The notes below the pieces were generated by a model. The model had not been told where the DNA came from. It ran no database searches and worked only from the letters and a program-made list of their open reading frames with translations. A stretch of DNA of 64,000 nt. Origin: Siphonodentalium dalli (taxonomy: Eukaryota > Mollusca > Scaphopoda > Gadilida > Siphonodentaliidae). Below, piece by piece: positions 35,415 to 46,400 of the stretch (the first letter of the stretch is position 1; every line of letters starts with the position of its first letter). The position numbers were made by a program, and so were the translations under genes. The stretch spans positions 169,562,394 to 169,626,393 of the forward strand of contig CP136069.1 in assembly GCA_032622095.1 (NCBI GenBank), given 5' to 3'.

Positions 35415-35964
35415 GGTCTTCAAAATATATAGGAGACTAGCCGATGAGCCCGACGTTGTCCGGGCTATTCATCCGGGCTATTCAAAAACCAAATTTCAAG
35501 TCGTTAGCTCCACCCGTTTCCGAGATCTGGTCCGCGCATGCGCGAAGCTGGCGTCGCACGGGCTCGGCGACCCGATAAAATTCGTATCCGGGGCAAGATA
35601 CATTCACATACCAAATTTCAAGTCGATAGCCCCACCCGTTTCCGAGATATCGTCTGCGCATGCGCGAAGCTGGCGTCGCACGAGATCGGCGACCCGATAA
35701 AATTCGTATCCGGGGCAAGATACATTCACATACCAAATTTCAAGTCGATAGCTCCACCCGTTTCCGAGATCTCGTCTGCGCATGCGCTGCACGGGCGTCG
35801 CACGGGCTCGCCAATACGACAACGTCCACCGCCTGGTCAAACTACACACACGTACCAAGTTTCGTCCCGATCGGTCGAGAATCGTAGATTTGTATTAATG
35901 ACAAACATACAGACAAACATACAGACAGACAAACAAACAGAGGTCTTCAAAATATATATGAGAT
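33915..35964 (-). mobile_element. Four tandem Helitron-like units D-G (reverse)
   Basis: Units start at CTAG 33915, 34315, 34876 and 35437. Three of the four have 'gatgagcccgacgttgtccg' hairpin ends; the unit at 34315 has lost part. Each holds one to three 122-bp direct repeats ('gcgcatgcgcgaagctggcg', 'gatacattcacat', 'caaatttcaagtcgatagct') and an ACAG-type microsatellite before gaggtcttcaaaatatatag. Confidence 0.78.
34003..35790 (+). repeat. 122-bp direct repeats inside Helitron-like units
   Basis: Register points near 34003, 34447, 34569, 34691, 35011, 35133, 35538 and 35660; neighbouring units are 122 bp apart. Because 122 is not a multiple of three yet has few stops, long false open frames arise (up to 229 codons). 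Confidence 0.85.
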
Positions 35965-37150
35965 TATACACGGATGCCCATTCAATTATTACGGTCGCAA
36001 ATGCCGATCTTGCGTATTCTCGTACGATAGGTGGACTTCGCTGCAATTGACTCCGATCGACAAGAAGAAAGGAAATTTTATGGCCTATATATAAGATACT
36101 CTGGGGCATTTTGGCTGAGTTTACCGTTTATTTTAGAACTATATTGAGGATATTAGGCGGACACCCCTGGAGACAAACGACCCGTTTTACCCCCAAAATT
36201 ACAGTAGAATTTTGGCAAGTTTTTTTTTTATCTGGAGTTAACTTCCTTTGATTTCGTCGAGTTATATGCGTCAAAAGATAGGAGGTTTCATTTGTGACGG
36301 TCTAAATTAGCACTAGATATATATAACCAAAGTTGATACTGACAACTATAGCAGCTAACATAATATATTCATCCCAAATCAATCGCGCTTTCCTCCTCAC
36401 TTCACTGGTAACCAAACCGCCCCTGTTCTATTAATATGTAACTTTATAGCCCAATGCTAACGCTCAAGTCAAGTAGCAAAGGTAAGCTCATCGTGCGCAA
36501 ATAGTTAAAGGTTAATGAGATTCGCGCGCTTTCATAATTGGTCCATATTGTTTTACCTGTGGTCAGAAAGTTGTGAAGTTATATGGTCTTCATAAAGTAT
36601 TTGCTTGCTCTCGTCAATATGTCGTCATCTGCAAGTTGTTTGGACTGAGGTTGAATACAGATAATCCTGACATGGTGGCCTATATGCCCCATTGAACTGG
36701 TATGTTCACATTTGTTATATTTTATCGTTATAATCATGTTTTTAAAATATAATTTCTTCAAGTAAATCAGTAGAGTTTTTGACCCGTTTTAGTATAAAGT
36801 ATAATTATATGGCCCGATAGCTAGGAGTATATTTCCTATTTTACATAAATTATGCATTAAAATCAGCTGCATTTGTGAATAATTGCTTTATTAGTAACTA
36901 TCTGAAACAGGGTCCCTTTGTGATGCTTTTTTCGGAGTCGGATGGGCCTTCTGTTCACGCTTGCCCCTTTGTGCGTTTTGGGGCATGCGACCCCTGTGTG
37001 AGCTTGATCCGAATTTTCGATCTATTCCGCCAGAGAGAGCATGACGACGCCCAGTCTGGAGTAAACTACATACCCACATATAAAAAATATGAATCTGAGT
37101 GTATGTTTCAGTATGAATCTGAGTGTATGTTTACATAGACTGGACGACGC
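35965..37150. other. Intergenic, upstream of clathrin gene
   Basis: No gene seen. A 22-bp direct duplication (tatgaatctgagtgtatgtt) is at about 37088-37131. Confidence 0.5.
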
Positions 37151-37280
37151 CGTGGAAGCTTGAACATTTTGGATGACGTAAAAGTAAATTGAAACAAACT
37201 ATAGAAGCAGGTGCTCTTCCGGTTACGTAGGAATTCGATCTTTACCGAAGAAAGCCGACATTTGTACACGCCGATCGAAA
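37150..37280 (+). promoter_or_regulatory. Likely clathrin light chain 5' leader/core promoter
   Basis: Upstream of the ATG the DNA becomes GC-richer. It holds ctcttccggttacgtagg near 37212-37228: a CTTCCGG box (ETS-type) next to a TTACGT half CRE-like word, with no TATA box close by. This is a common layout for housekeeping promoters. Inference from motifs only. Confidence 0.35.
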
Positions 37281-37428
37281 ATGTCAGACTTTTTTGAAGA
37301 TCAACAGGCAGAAAATGCCGAAGAAGACCCAGCAGCCGCTTTTCTGGCGAGGGAACAGACAGAACTTGCTGGTCTAGAGGACGAAAACGAAAATGCTGTA
37401 ACGGGTATTCAGCCGGCCGAATCGAACG
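37281..37428 (+). CDS. CLTA: Clathrin light chain exon 1
   Basis: Starts MSDFFEDQQAENAEEDPAAA and runs to about residue 49. The 3' edge is the least certain of the gene: frame demands a phase-1 donor, and either g|gttcgt (used here) or g|gtattc about 20 bases earlier would work. Neither is a strong donor. Confidence 0.88.
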
Positions 37429-40400
37429 GTTCGTGAATCGTGTTCTTTGACTTTGAAGTTGAAATTTTTCAGTGGTTTCACGCCTGTTTTTATCATTATT
37501 TCTCTGATCAAACAGCAGGTCTGAGTAATATTTTAAATTGTGATGATAGTCAATTTTTTTTTAATAATATCAAACAGTTGGAAAATTATTTGGCAATGAG
37601 ACTCATTTGGTGTAGGGACGTCTGCTGACTGTGCTCATGTGGATTGTGGTAGTGGGTGGCGCCCATGCCATGGCAGCATGATCATGATGCATTGATGGCT
37701 GTAGGCCTACTGTAGATCCATCATGATTCCATAGGAAACTTAGTAGCATGGCTTACGTCATCTAAGTTCCATTGCGAGTTCTATTCACAGTTGTTGGCCA
37801 TTATATATAAGTAGTAGCCCTAGAGTAAGAATAATATAGAAAGTTAGGAAACAACATGTAAAAAACAAAATTTTAAACCCACCCACCTCCCATGTTGCAC
37901 TCGAAATCTCATCAAAACAACTAAGCTTCGGACATGCATAACTACGTATGCAAAACTATCGAATATCGATAATCACACTTACCGTACATTCCTTGAGAGG
38001 TATATCCAGAAAAACTACTTTTATCAGGTGAAAATAATCAAAATCACGATAAAATTTGTCTCGACACAACATCATTAGCACGGGATTGTTAGGATCGATA
38101 ACTCTTCCGAAAAGTCGGTTGAACTCGGTTCGGTCAAAAAGGCGAAATACATTAAGCGGGCCAACCTTTGACTTGTCCCCGGAGTATAAACCTTGCCATC
38201 GCTCTATCGTTGACGTCGTCGTTGTATGGGTGGGGGGGGGGGGCACGTCACAAGGCGATGGTGTCGCGAAATATGCATTGTTATATGTTTTGATGATCAA
38301 CTCTTTTCAAAAGTAAATGTAATCGAATATCTACTTGACTAAATATGGGTGAGTGTGTGGGCAAACCGTGCATTTAATAGCTGGATGTAGAGTGAGCGCT
38401 CAAATCTTCGCCGGCTTTCCAGCACACACGAGAACAGTCGAGAAACATGTGCTGAACTTGTTCAATGCAACCTGACGCTTTTCGTGCGTGAACTGTTGTC
38501 TGTCGACAACCACACAGATTTGCATAATAACATAATATGTCCCGTTCTTGTTTTCAAGTAATAAACATAATAAAAAATAAAATAACTTACCACAACGCAA
38601 GTTGCATATTCTCTATCAGAGCTGATTCGGCAATTGTAGACATATTTTATTACAGTGTTAAAGGTCATGGCAATATGACATTATGTGATATACGCTGACG
38701 AAAAATTAATGCAACGAAGAATTATACGGGTGATACGGGTGTTCAAAGAAATTATTGGGTCGACGACGACGATGCAAATCTGTGTGGTTGTCGACAGACA
38801 ACAGTTCGCGCACGAAAAGCGTCAGGTTGCATTGAACAAGTTCAGCACATGTTTCTCGACTGTTCTCGTGTGTGCTGGAAAGCCGGCGAAGATTTGAGCG
38901 CTCACTCTACATCCAGCTATTAAATGCAGGTTTGCCCACACACTCACCCATATTTAGTAAAGTAGATATTCGATTACATTTACTTTTGAAAAGAGTTGAT
39001 CATCAAAACATATAACAATGCATATTTCGCGACACCATCGCCTTGTGACGTGCCCCCCCCCCAACCCATACAACGACGACGTCAACGATAGAGCGATGGC
39101 AAGGTTTATACTCCGGGGACAAGTCAAAGGTTGGCCCGCTTAATGTATTTCGCCTTTTTGACCGAACCGAGTTCAACCGACTTTTCGGAAGAGTTATCGA
39201 TCCTAACAATCCCGTGCTAATGATGTTGTGTCGAGACAAATTTTATCGTGATTTTGATTATTTTCACCTGATAAAAGTAGTTTTTCTGGATATACCTCTC
39301 AAGGAATGTACGGTAAGTGTGATTATCGATATTCGATAGTTTTGCATACGTAGTTATGCATGTCCGAAGCTTAGTTGTTTTGATGAGATTTCGAGTGCAA
39401 CATGGGAGGTGGGTGGGTTTAAAATTTTGTTTTTTACATGTTGTTTCCTAACTTTCTATATTATTCTTACTCTAGGGCTACTACTTATATATAATGGCCA
39501 ACAACTGTGGTTCTATTAAACGCTACATGTATGTGCATTTTATTTTCATGCCTGCAAACCTGGACCGCATGCATCGTGTTGCAACTGCGGTACACGCAGT
39601 GTTGAAGCGTTAACCTCACCACGGTGTTGAAGGTTACCGCGGTATACACATATTCTCAAAATAAGTGTCCATTTAATGTGGTCCTCAGCCGTTAACAATG
39701 CGGTCGTAAATTAAGTTCACTTTAATGCGGTCGCCATGTTGATATTTAAACACGTTATAAATGTGTACGTTAGGTTTAATGCGGACCACCACGTTGAAGT
39801 TTAACGCATTGCTCGGGAGTCAACGGGATCATGTGCGAAATATGTTAATTTCCACGATGAATTGCCTTATCCTATTTTGTAGTACCGTACTTATCTTCTA
39901 ATTTTGTTTCATTTACTTTCACATTTGAATAATTCCGTGATATTTTCCAACTCTTAGTCTCTGTTCGGACTCCGTTCAAAATGATGTTGGAAAAAATATC
40001 AAAGATGACACAATAAATAAGCCCTTGAAGGGAAATAAGTCGTCCTGTTCCCGATTGATGAACTAAATACTTGTGAGGAAGCATTGGAATGCCCAGACAT
40101 AGAGAATGAACAACATATAAGCTCCACCGTCCTAATTAAATGTCTGACACATAATCAAAGCAAGACAAACCTGTGCATTGTATAAGGAAGAAATTCACGA
40201 CGTCAATCTACCCCGCTGGACAAAACAAGTGTCCACTTAACCGCGGTGCGGTTTGCGTTGCCACCGCGGCCGAACTGCAACTACACCGCGGCTCCACCGG
40301 CTGACTGCAGATCGGCCGCGGTGTACTTGCCGTTCGGCCGCGGTGTACTTGCCGTTCGGCCGTGGTGTACTTGCCGTTCGACCGCGGTGTACTTGCCGTT

Positions 40401-43400
40401 CGACCGCGGTGTACTTGCCTTTCGACCGCGGTGCTCAACCGCGGTTACACAAAGTGACATCGCAGCCGAACGGCAAGTACACCGCGGTGGCAGTGGACAC
40501 TTGTTTTGTCCAGCGGGGTAATTGAGAGATGCCCACGTGTGCAACAGAGATTAAATAGTTCAAACCAACACTCCAAATTTGCCGCTGTCAGTCAATACAG
40601 AAGACAATCTGGGACGAAGAGGAGTCATCTGCATCAAAATTCTCACACAGTAATGTAATATCTTGCCCCAGAAAATTGAGGATGCAGAACGGCCTTTGAC
40701 CTAAATTTAACAACATCTTCAAAAGGCAGCGCGTGGTCAAATAGAGGTTCACGATGGGGAAGTTATGGTTTTTCATGAAAAGTCAACAGGCAGCGATCTG
40801 AATAATATTTTATGAACTTTATGCATGTATATAATTATGCTGACGAGAGGCTGATTAAAGTCCGAATAATCAAGTCCTGGTATTCTTCAGCATAAACCAC
40901 AAATCATGTTTATTTTATAATTATTATTGGTTTATTTAATGTATGGTATGGTGGTATGAATAACGAGCGAGTGTGAAAATTTAAAAACCCCCGGAAAAAT
41001 TCAGTTTTTTTAATGGCGTTTGTTTGTAAATTATATGAACGCTCTTTATTGTTTTATGCTATAGAAAACAGTTCCGGAACTGGCACGATAAAAGGAAACA
41101 ATTACTCAATTTGTACATCATGACCGATCATGCAAAACTGACAGGAAAGTTATATTCATGTGCGGAAACACTAATCTGGGACAAGTTGCAGCTCTGTTCA
41201 TTGACATTGGTTTGCGTATTCTACCCCCTACCTCCCATATAATGCCAGTTAATAACTTAATACATGAAGAAGTAGCCTGATGTGTACTATTTTAATTGAC
41301 ATGTACTTTTCCTTGGGTGAAAACTATTGACAATTATCGGTTTCTACATTGTATATAATCTTCCTTTCCGCATATTTCACGCAGCCTTTGACTCCGTGAT
41401 AATGAACACTATTATCACATGCTTGTCGCTTGATCATATAAAAGGACCGAGGGCTTTCGATGGGATGTTTCTTGTAACGTCACTAACATGTACAATACAG
41501 AATGACAACGATGGCAGGATAGGAGTAGGAAACATTATTATAGATTACCCACTACCCAGTGATGCCTATTAGTGCCGTATCAGTTTGAACCATGTCAGTG
41601 CCAGTTATATAAGGTCAACAGGGTCATTGTGATTCAGTTCGAACCTTGTCAGTACCAGTTATATAAGGCCAAAATAAGATATCAGTGATTCCAATTAGTA
41701 ACATCACCAGTTCATATAACTCCATTATCAGTTATATAAGGCCAAAATATGGTACTGGTGTTTCCAATTAGTACATCACCAGTTCATACAACTCCATTAT
41801 CAGTTATATAAGGCCAAAATATGATACCGGTGAGGCAGTGATGTCATTATTGCCATGTAGAAGTTAATAAGCCTGCTAACACAGCAGTCCTTCCTTCCCA
41901 GGAGACGGGAGTGATTGCTCTCGCACCCGTACGCACTCGTAATTTTCCATTCACGGGTGCTAAAATTTACACCCGTCCCTCTTCTCAAAATACTAATGGA
42001 GACTGTAATTGTTGGTTCAATATTGAACTATTTTAAGGTTTATTTAGATCCTTTACCATCTCAGTTCAACTACATGTATGGCATATTTAAGTGTAACTAG
42101 ACATAGGTCTATTCCACAATGACTTTTTGTTTGAGAAAAATCCAACTTACAAATATAGTATTGGTGCAATATTACACCCGTCTTCTGAATTACGGGAGCA
42201 AATAAATGCTCTCGTTGTGTTTTCCTTGTGTCACAGTATATATTAAAGGTACTCAATCCGATAAAACTCCTCTCAATTACTATTTCAATGGCTTCGGGGG
42301 TCAAAAATATTTGATTAGAGTCGAGGAAGCCACCCATCAAAGCTCAGATTTTTTAGATATCGATTTTAGAAATCTATTATTTTTCATTATCGGGAATACT
42401 TTCTGTCCCAGAACACAATCAAAATTGCGTTATTATTACCACTTGATTTTAGAGTTATCCATCCTTGTCTGTTTGAATAGTGTTTGGTGTACACATCTCG
42501 AGCATATTACGAAGTTGAAGGCAATTATTAGTACTCATTTCAAAAATCAATATCTAATAACTCTGAGCTTTGTTTGATGGGTTCCTCGACTCGTATCAAA
42601 TATTTTTTACCCAAAAGCCAAATAAATAGTAATATAGGACCCTCTGATCGGATTGTTGTTGTTGGAATCTGTTGAGATGGGGACCCTCTGATCGGATTGA
42701 GTACCTTTAACTTTTCCCACTCACGAACAAGTGTTCATACCACTGATACCAGACATCCACTGTGTCTAATTGTCCTTTATCATGTGGTTCAAGGTCATTT
42801 TTGAGTGCAAAACTACTATCAACAGGCGAAAATTGATATTGTCTGTCGTGGGACATGTTTTGACATGTTTGGGAATAATGAACCACACAACCAAGCCTTG
42901 AAATAGGGTGTCTGTCATTTGTAGAATGAGGTTCCCAGAGGGTGAATTTAGTGATGCTACCCCGCATAGCGGGCTATCATCACCAAATTCACCCTCCGGG
43001 GACCTCATTCTGCTTACACCTCAGCAGAATGAGGTTCCCAGAGGGTGAATTTGGTGATGCTAGCCCGCTATGAGGGGTAGCATCACTAAATTCACCCTCT
43101 GGGGACCTCATTCTGCAAATGACACACGCTATTTCAAGGATTCCTTGGTCTGTTGAACTTATTATTCCTTAGTCTGTTGAACTCTCTTGATGTTCCCTCC
43201 TTTTATCAATTAATACTCTTTACTTTTCAGATTATGACGCATTCTCCGGTGACACAGAGCCCCAAACCAGTGAGGAGCCACAACAGGTTGGGATATTTAT
43301 AAGTTTATTTGAGGGGTTATTTTTTCACTTAATCCACTCAGGCCAAAGAAAAAAGTAGTTGTGGTTCTGGTTTCACGACTGACCCTATTTAAAGCCCCTT

Positions 43401-46400
43401 ACTCCAAGGCCAAAGTAAAACATAAACATATTTATGGTTAGGGTTTCTCTACCTACCCTGTTTTAAACACCCTACCTAAAGTTTTTTTTCATAGTTCCCC
43501 CCCCCCCCCCCCCCCAAGTATTTTTTTATTTAAAAAAAAATAAAAATTATTATCAATGCCTCAGAATGGGTTGTTATCTGCCAAAGCATTGTGTTTTTTA
43601 CCATTTAAACAAAAACAATCATAATTAATGTTATCAAAAACTGGCTGAGAAGAATATGTCAAAATAAAAAATATCATTAAAGAATAAAATTCCAAGCCAT
43701 CATGTGCCTAGGCCCTAAGGACGATTCACCATAATTTTTACTGACATCTAACTTGAAACAGATTTATTTTTCTTTGGCCTAAAGTTTTTTTTCTTTGTTT
43801 TCAAGAATGCTTTTGGAAATATTTCTATTTAAATAAAAACAAACACTTATGAATGTCTCAAATTGGTTGTTTTCTGTTGAAGCATTGTGTTTACATTTTA
43901 TAATTTTATAAACAGATGTTATAAATTAAAATTAATCCTCTAATTTTTAAGCCTATCTACATGTACCATTCGTAGTCTAAATTTTTCTGACTTGTGACCC
44001 GAACCAGACATTCAATTTTCTTTGGCCTTTATAATACAACCACTTCTGTTAACTTATCGTCAATCGGAATTAAACAGCAAACTACTCTTGGGATCCAATA
44101 AGCATACCTGTATGTTTATTATTTTTTGCAAAAAAAAGTCGCCCTATAAGTCGATCATGCCATGAATCTCTAATCTCTGAAGCCTGTGTAGAGATCATAT
44201 TCCACCAGTACAAAACGTGGGAACTTTTTGTTCTGACACATTATAACAGGGAACTTTATAAATTATAACATTGAGCAAACAAGGCAGTGATTATATTTAT
44301 TAGTTTTTAGTTGTTCTTCAATAATCTGCTTCATATAATCATATTAGGGGTGATCCCAGCTCGAGATTGCATGCTTTTCTATGACTTCTTTGAGCCGATA
44401 TCGCAAAAACATTGAATTAATTATCCAGAATTGGAAGTCATGCAAAGCAAAATCGCTCACAAATTCACTTAAATCATGCATTTCGAATCTTGACCTTCAC
44501 CTACTGTACAGTGAAGTACATTATTAAAGAACAGGTAATAAATTACTAATAACTAAGAAATATATTCCCAGCATTATTTTTCGACTTTATACGGTTCCAT
44601 GTCAAAACTTAAAAAAGTTCCCAGGTTTTGTACTGGTGGTATTTTTAGCAGAATCTACTGGTGGAATATGATCTCTACAGGCGTTCGCTAGAGTAGAGAT
44701 TCATGGCATGATCTACCCTACTCATATATGGTGCAGAATTTGAGAGATATAACATGTACATGATTGACCTGATAGCATATCAGATACATGTAGATTTGCT
44801 TCCATATTGGAAATTGCCACCCTGCATTGTTATTCCACCCTGTACTCCTATTGGCTTTAGCAGAATAGTCCACACTGTTCTCTTATTCCGCAGCCTATAC
44901 TTCTTTGGACCCCAAGAGTAATCATTTGATATTTCTTGTTCATTTTATCTTATTTTTGCCTTGCTAGGTTAATGAAAGTTAACATGAACGTCTAATATAA
45001 AGCGAATAATATGACTTTTAACTTCAATTAACAGAATGGTCCATCAGATTCCTACTCAGCCATTTCACAAGTCGACAGACAGAGACAGGAGCCGGAGCAG
45101 ATCAAGATTTGGAGAGAGGAGCAGGTTGTCAGAATTCAAAATAAAGGTAATTTAAAGAAGTATTCATGCTTCCTGGCTGATCTAAATTAATCCTTTACCC
45201 AACAGAAGGGCCCTGTGCCAATGCATTCTCTTATATGTGCGAGTCGACCATAGGTCGCCTCGCATATATAAGAGAATGCATTGGCTTAACACATTAAAAA
45301 TTATAAAATTGTTAAAGAATTTAAGAAAAAATGGTAAAAAGTTTTTTTTTAGGCCAATGCATTCTCTTATATATGCGAGGCGACCTATGGTCGACTCGCA
45401 TATATAAGAGAATGCATTGGCACAGGGCATAACTGTAACTATCACAATGTGGTCAAGGAGCCGGTTCCAATGATATCCATATTTGTATGGTTCTATTGAG
45501 ACAGACCGAAGATATTTTAGGCCGTTGAAGCTTTATTTGGCCAGTTTTGGCCGTTTTGTTGGGTAAAGGGTTAATCAATTGTGGATGTTCACTCTCTTAT
45601 TCACTCTGCAGATAAAACATAATTGTACAGTGTTGAAACGATTAGTCGATGTCGACTAGAATTTCTGCGATAATCGATTAGCAATCTCCTAGTCTACTAA
45701 TCATAATATTTCCCAGAAAGGTATAGATAAACGTTTCATTGGTAGGAATCATTGATCCATGCAGTCTACTTCCATATTTATCATCGCCCATGTGTATAAA
45801 GCACAAAGTAATTGCGAATGAACCCAAAATGTGAGTGCCTGGTCGCAGTTACGGTATTATCAAAACATGTTGCTGATCTAGATATTCAGTCACCCACCCG
45901 TTACGGTCTGTTATTCGCCAGAAAAACGGGACTCTTTTGAGTTCTCATTGGAACAATCATTGCTTGGCTAAATCGCATCAGCAGAGTTACTGTACATGTT
46001 CTCATAATCAAATTGCGGCACCTCAGATCTACGATATTCTACGTCCGACTTTGCAATATATACGTTTATGTATGTCAGTATTCCGTATCTAAATTCACCA
46101 GTGCACTGGTTGTATCTCCCATCCTTATATTGAATATTTATTGCAGATGATGAAGAGAAGACGAAGATTGACGAGTTGAAAGTTGCAGCTAAGAAAGAGA
46201 TGGACGACTGGTATAAGCTCCATGATGATCAATTACACAAGACCAAGGACAACAACATGTATGTCTTCAAATGCATTTTTACTACAGTAATTCCCAAAGT
46301 AATTGACCATTTAACCACAGCAGAATTATGGGTAATTTTTCAGGATTTAGTCGGAAATATGGCTTGTTGCCATTCATCGGAAAGCTATCGGCGAGAGCTT

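Noticed and set aside
35011-35700. 229-codon open frame (MREAGIARARRPDKIRIRGK...)
   Set aside because: It is the translation of 122-bp Helitron-like repeats; similar frames appear on both strands in every unit.
40246-40525. Overlapping frames of about 90 codons on both strands at 40.2-40.5 kb
   Set aside because: GC-rich 24-bp minisatellite open in several frames at once.
42923-43117. Possible CRISPR-like array of palindromes
   Set aside because: Eukaryotic DNA; only two units, spacer not unique in the CRISPR sense, and the unit is a transposon part.
45636-45710. hAT-like end gtgttgaaacgattagtcga
   Set aside because: No partner end or duplication found nearby, so not listed as an element.
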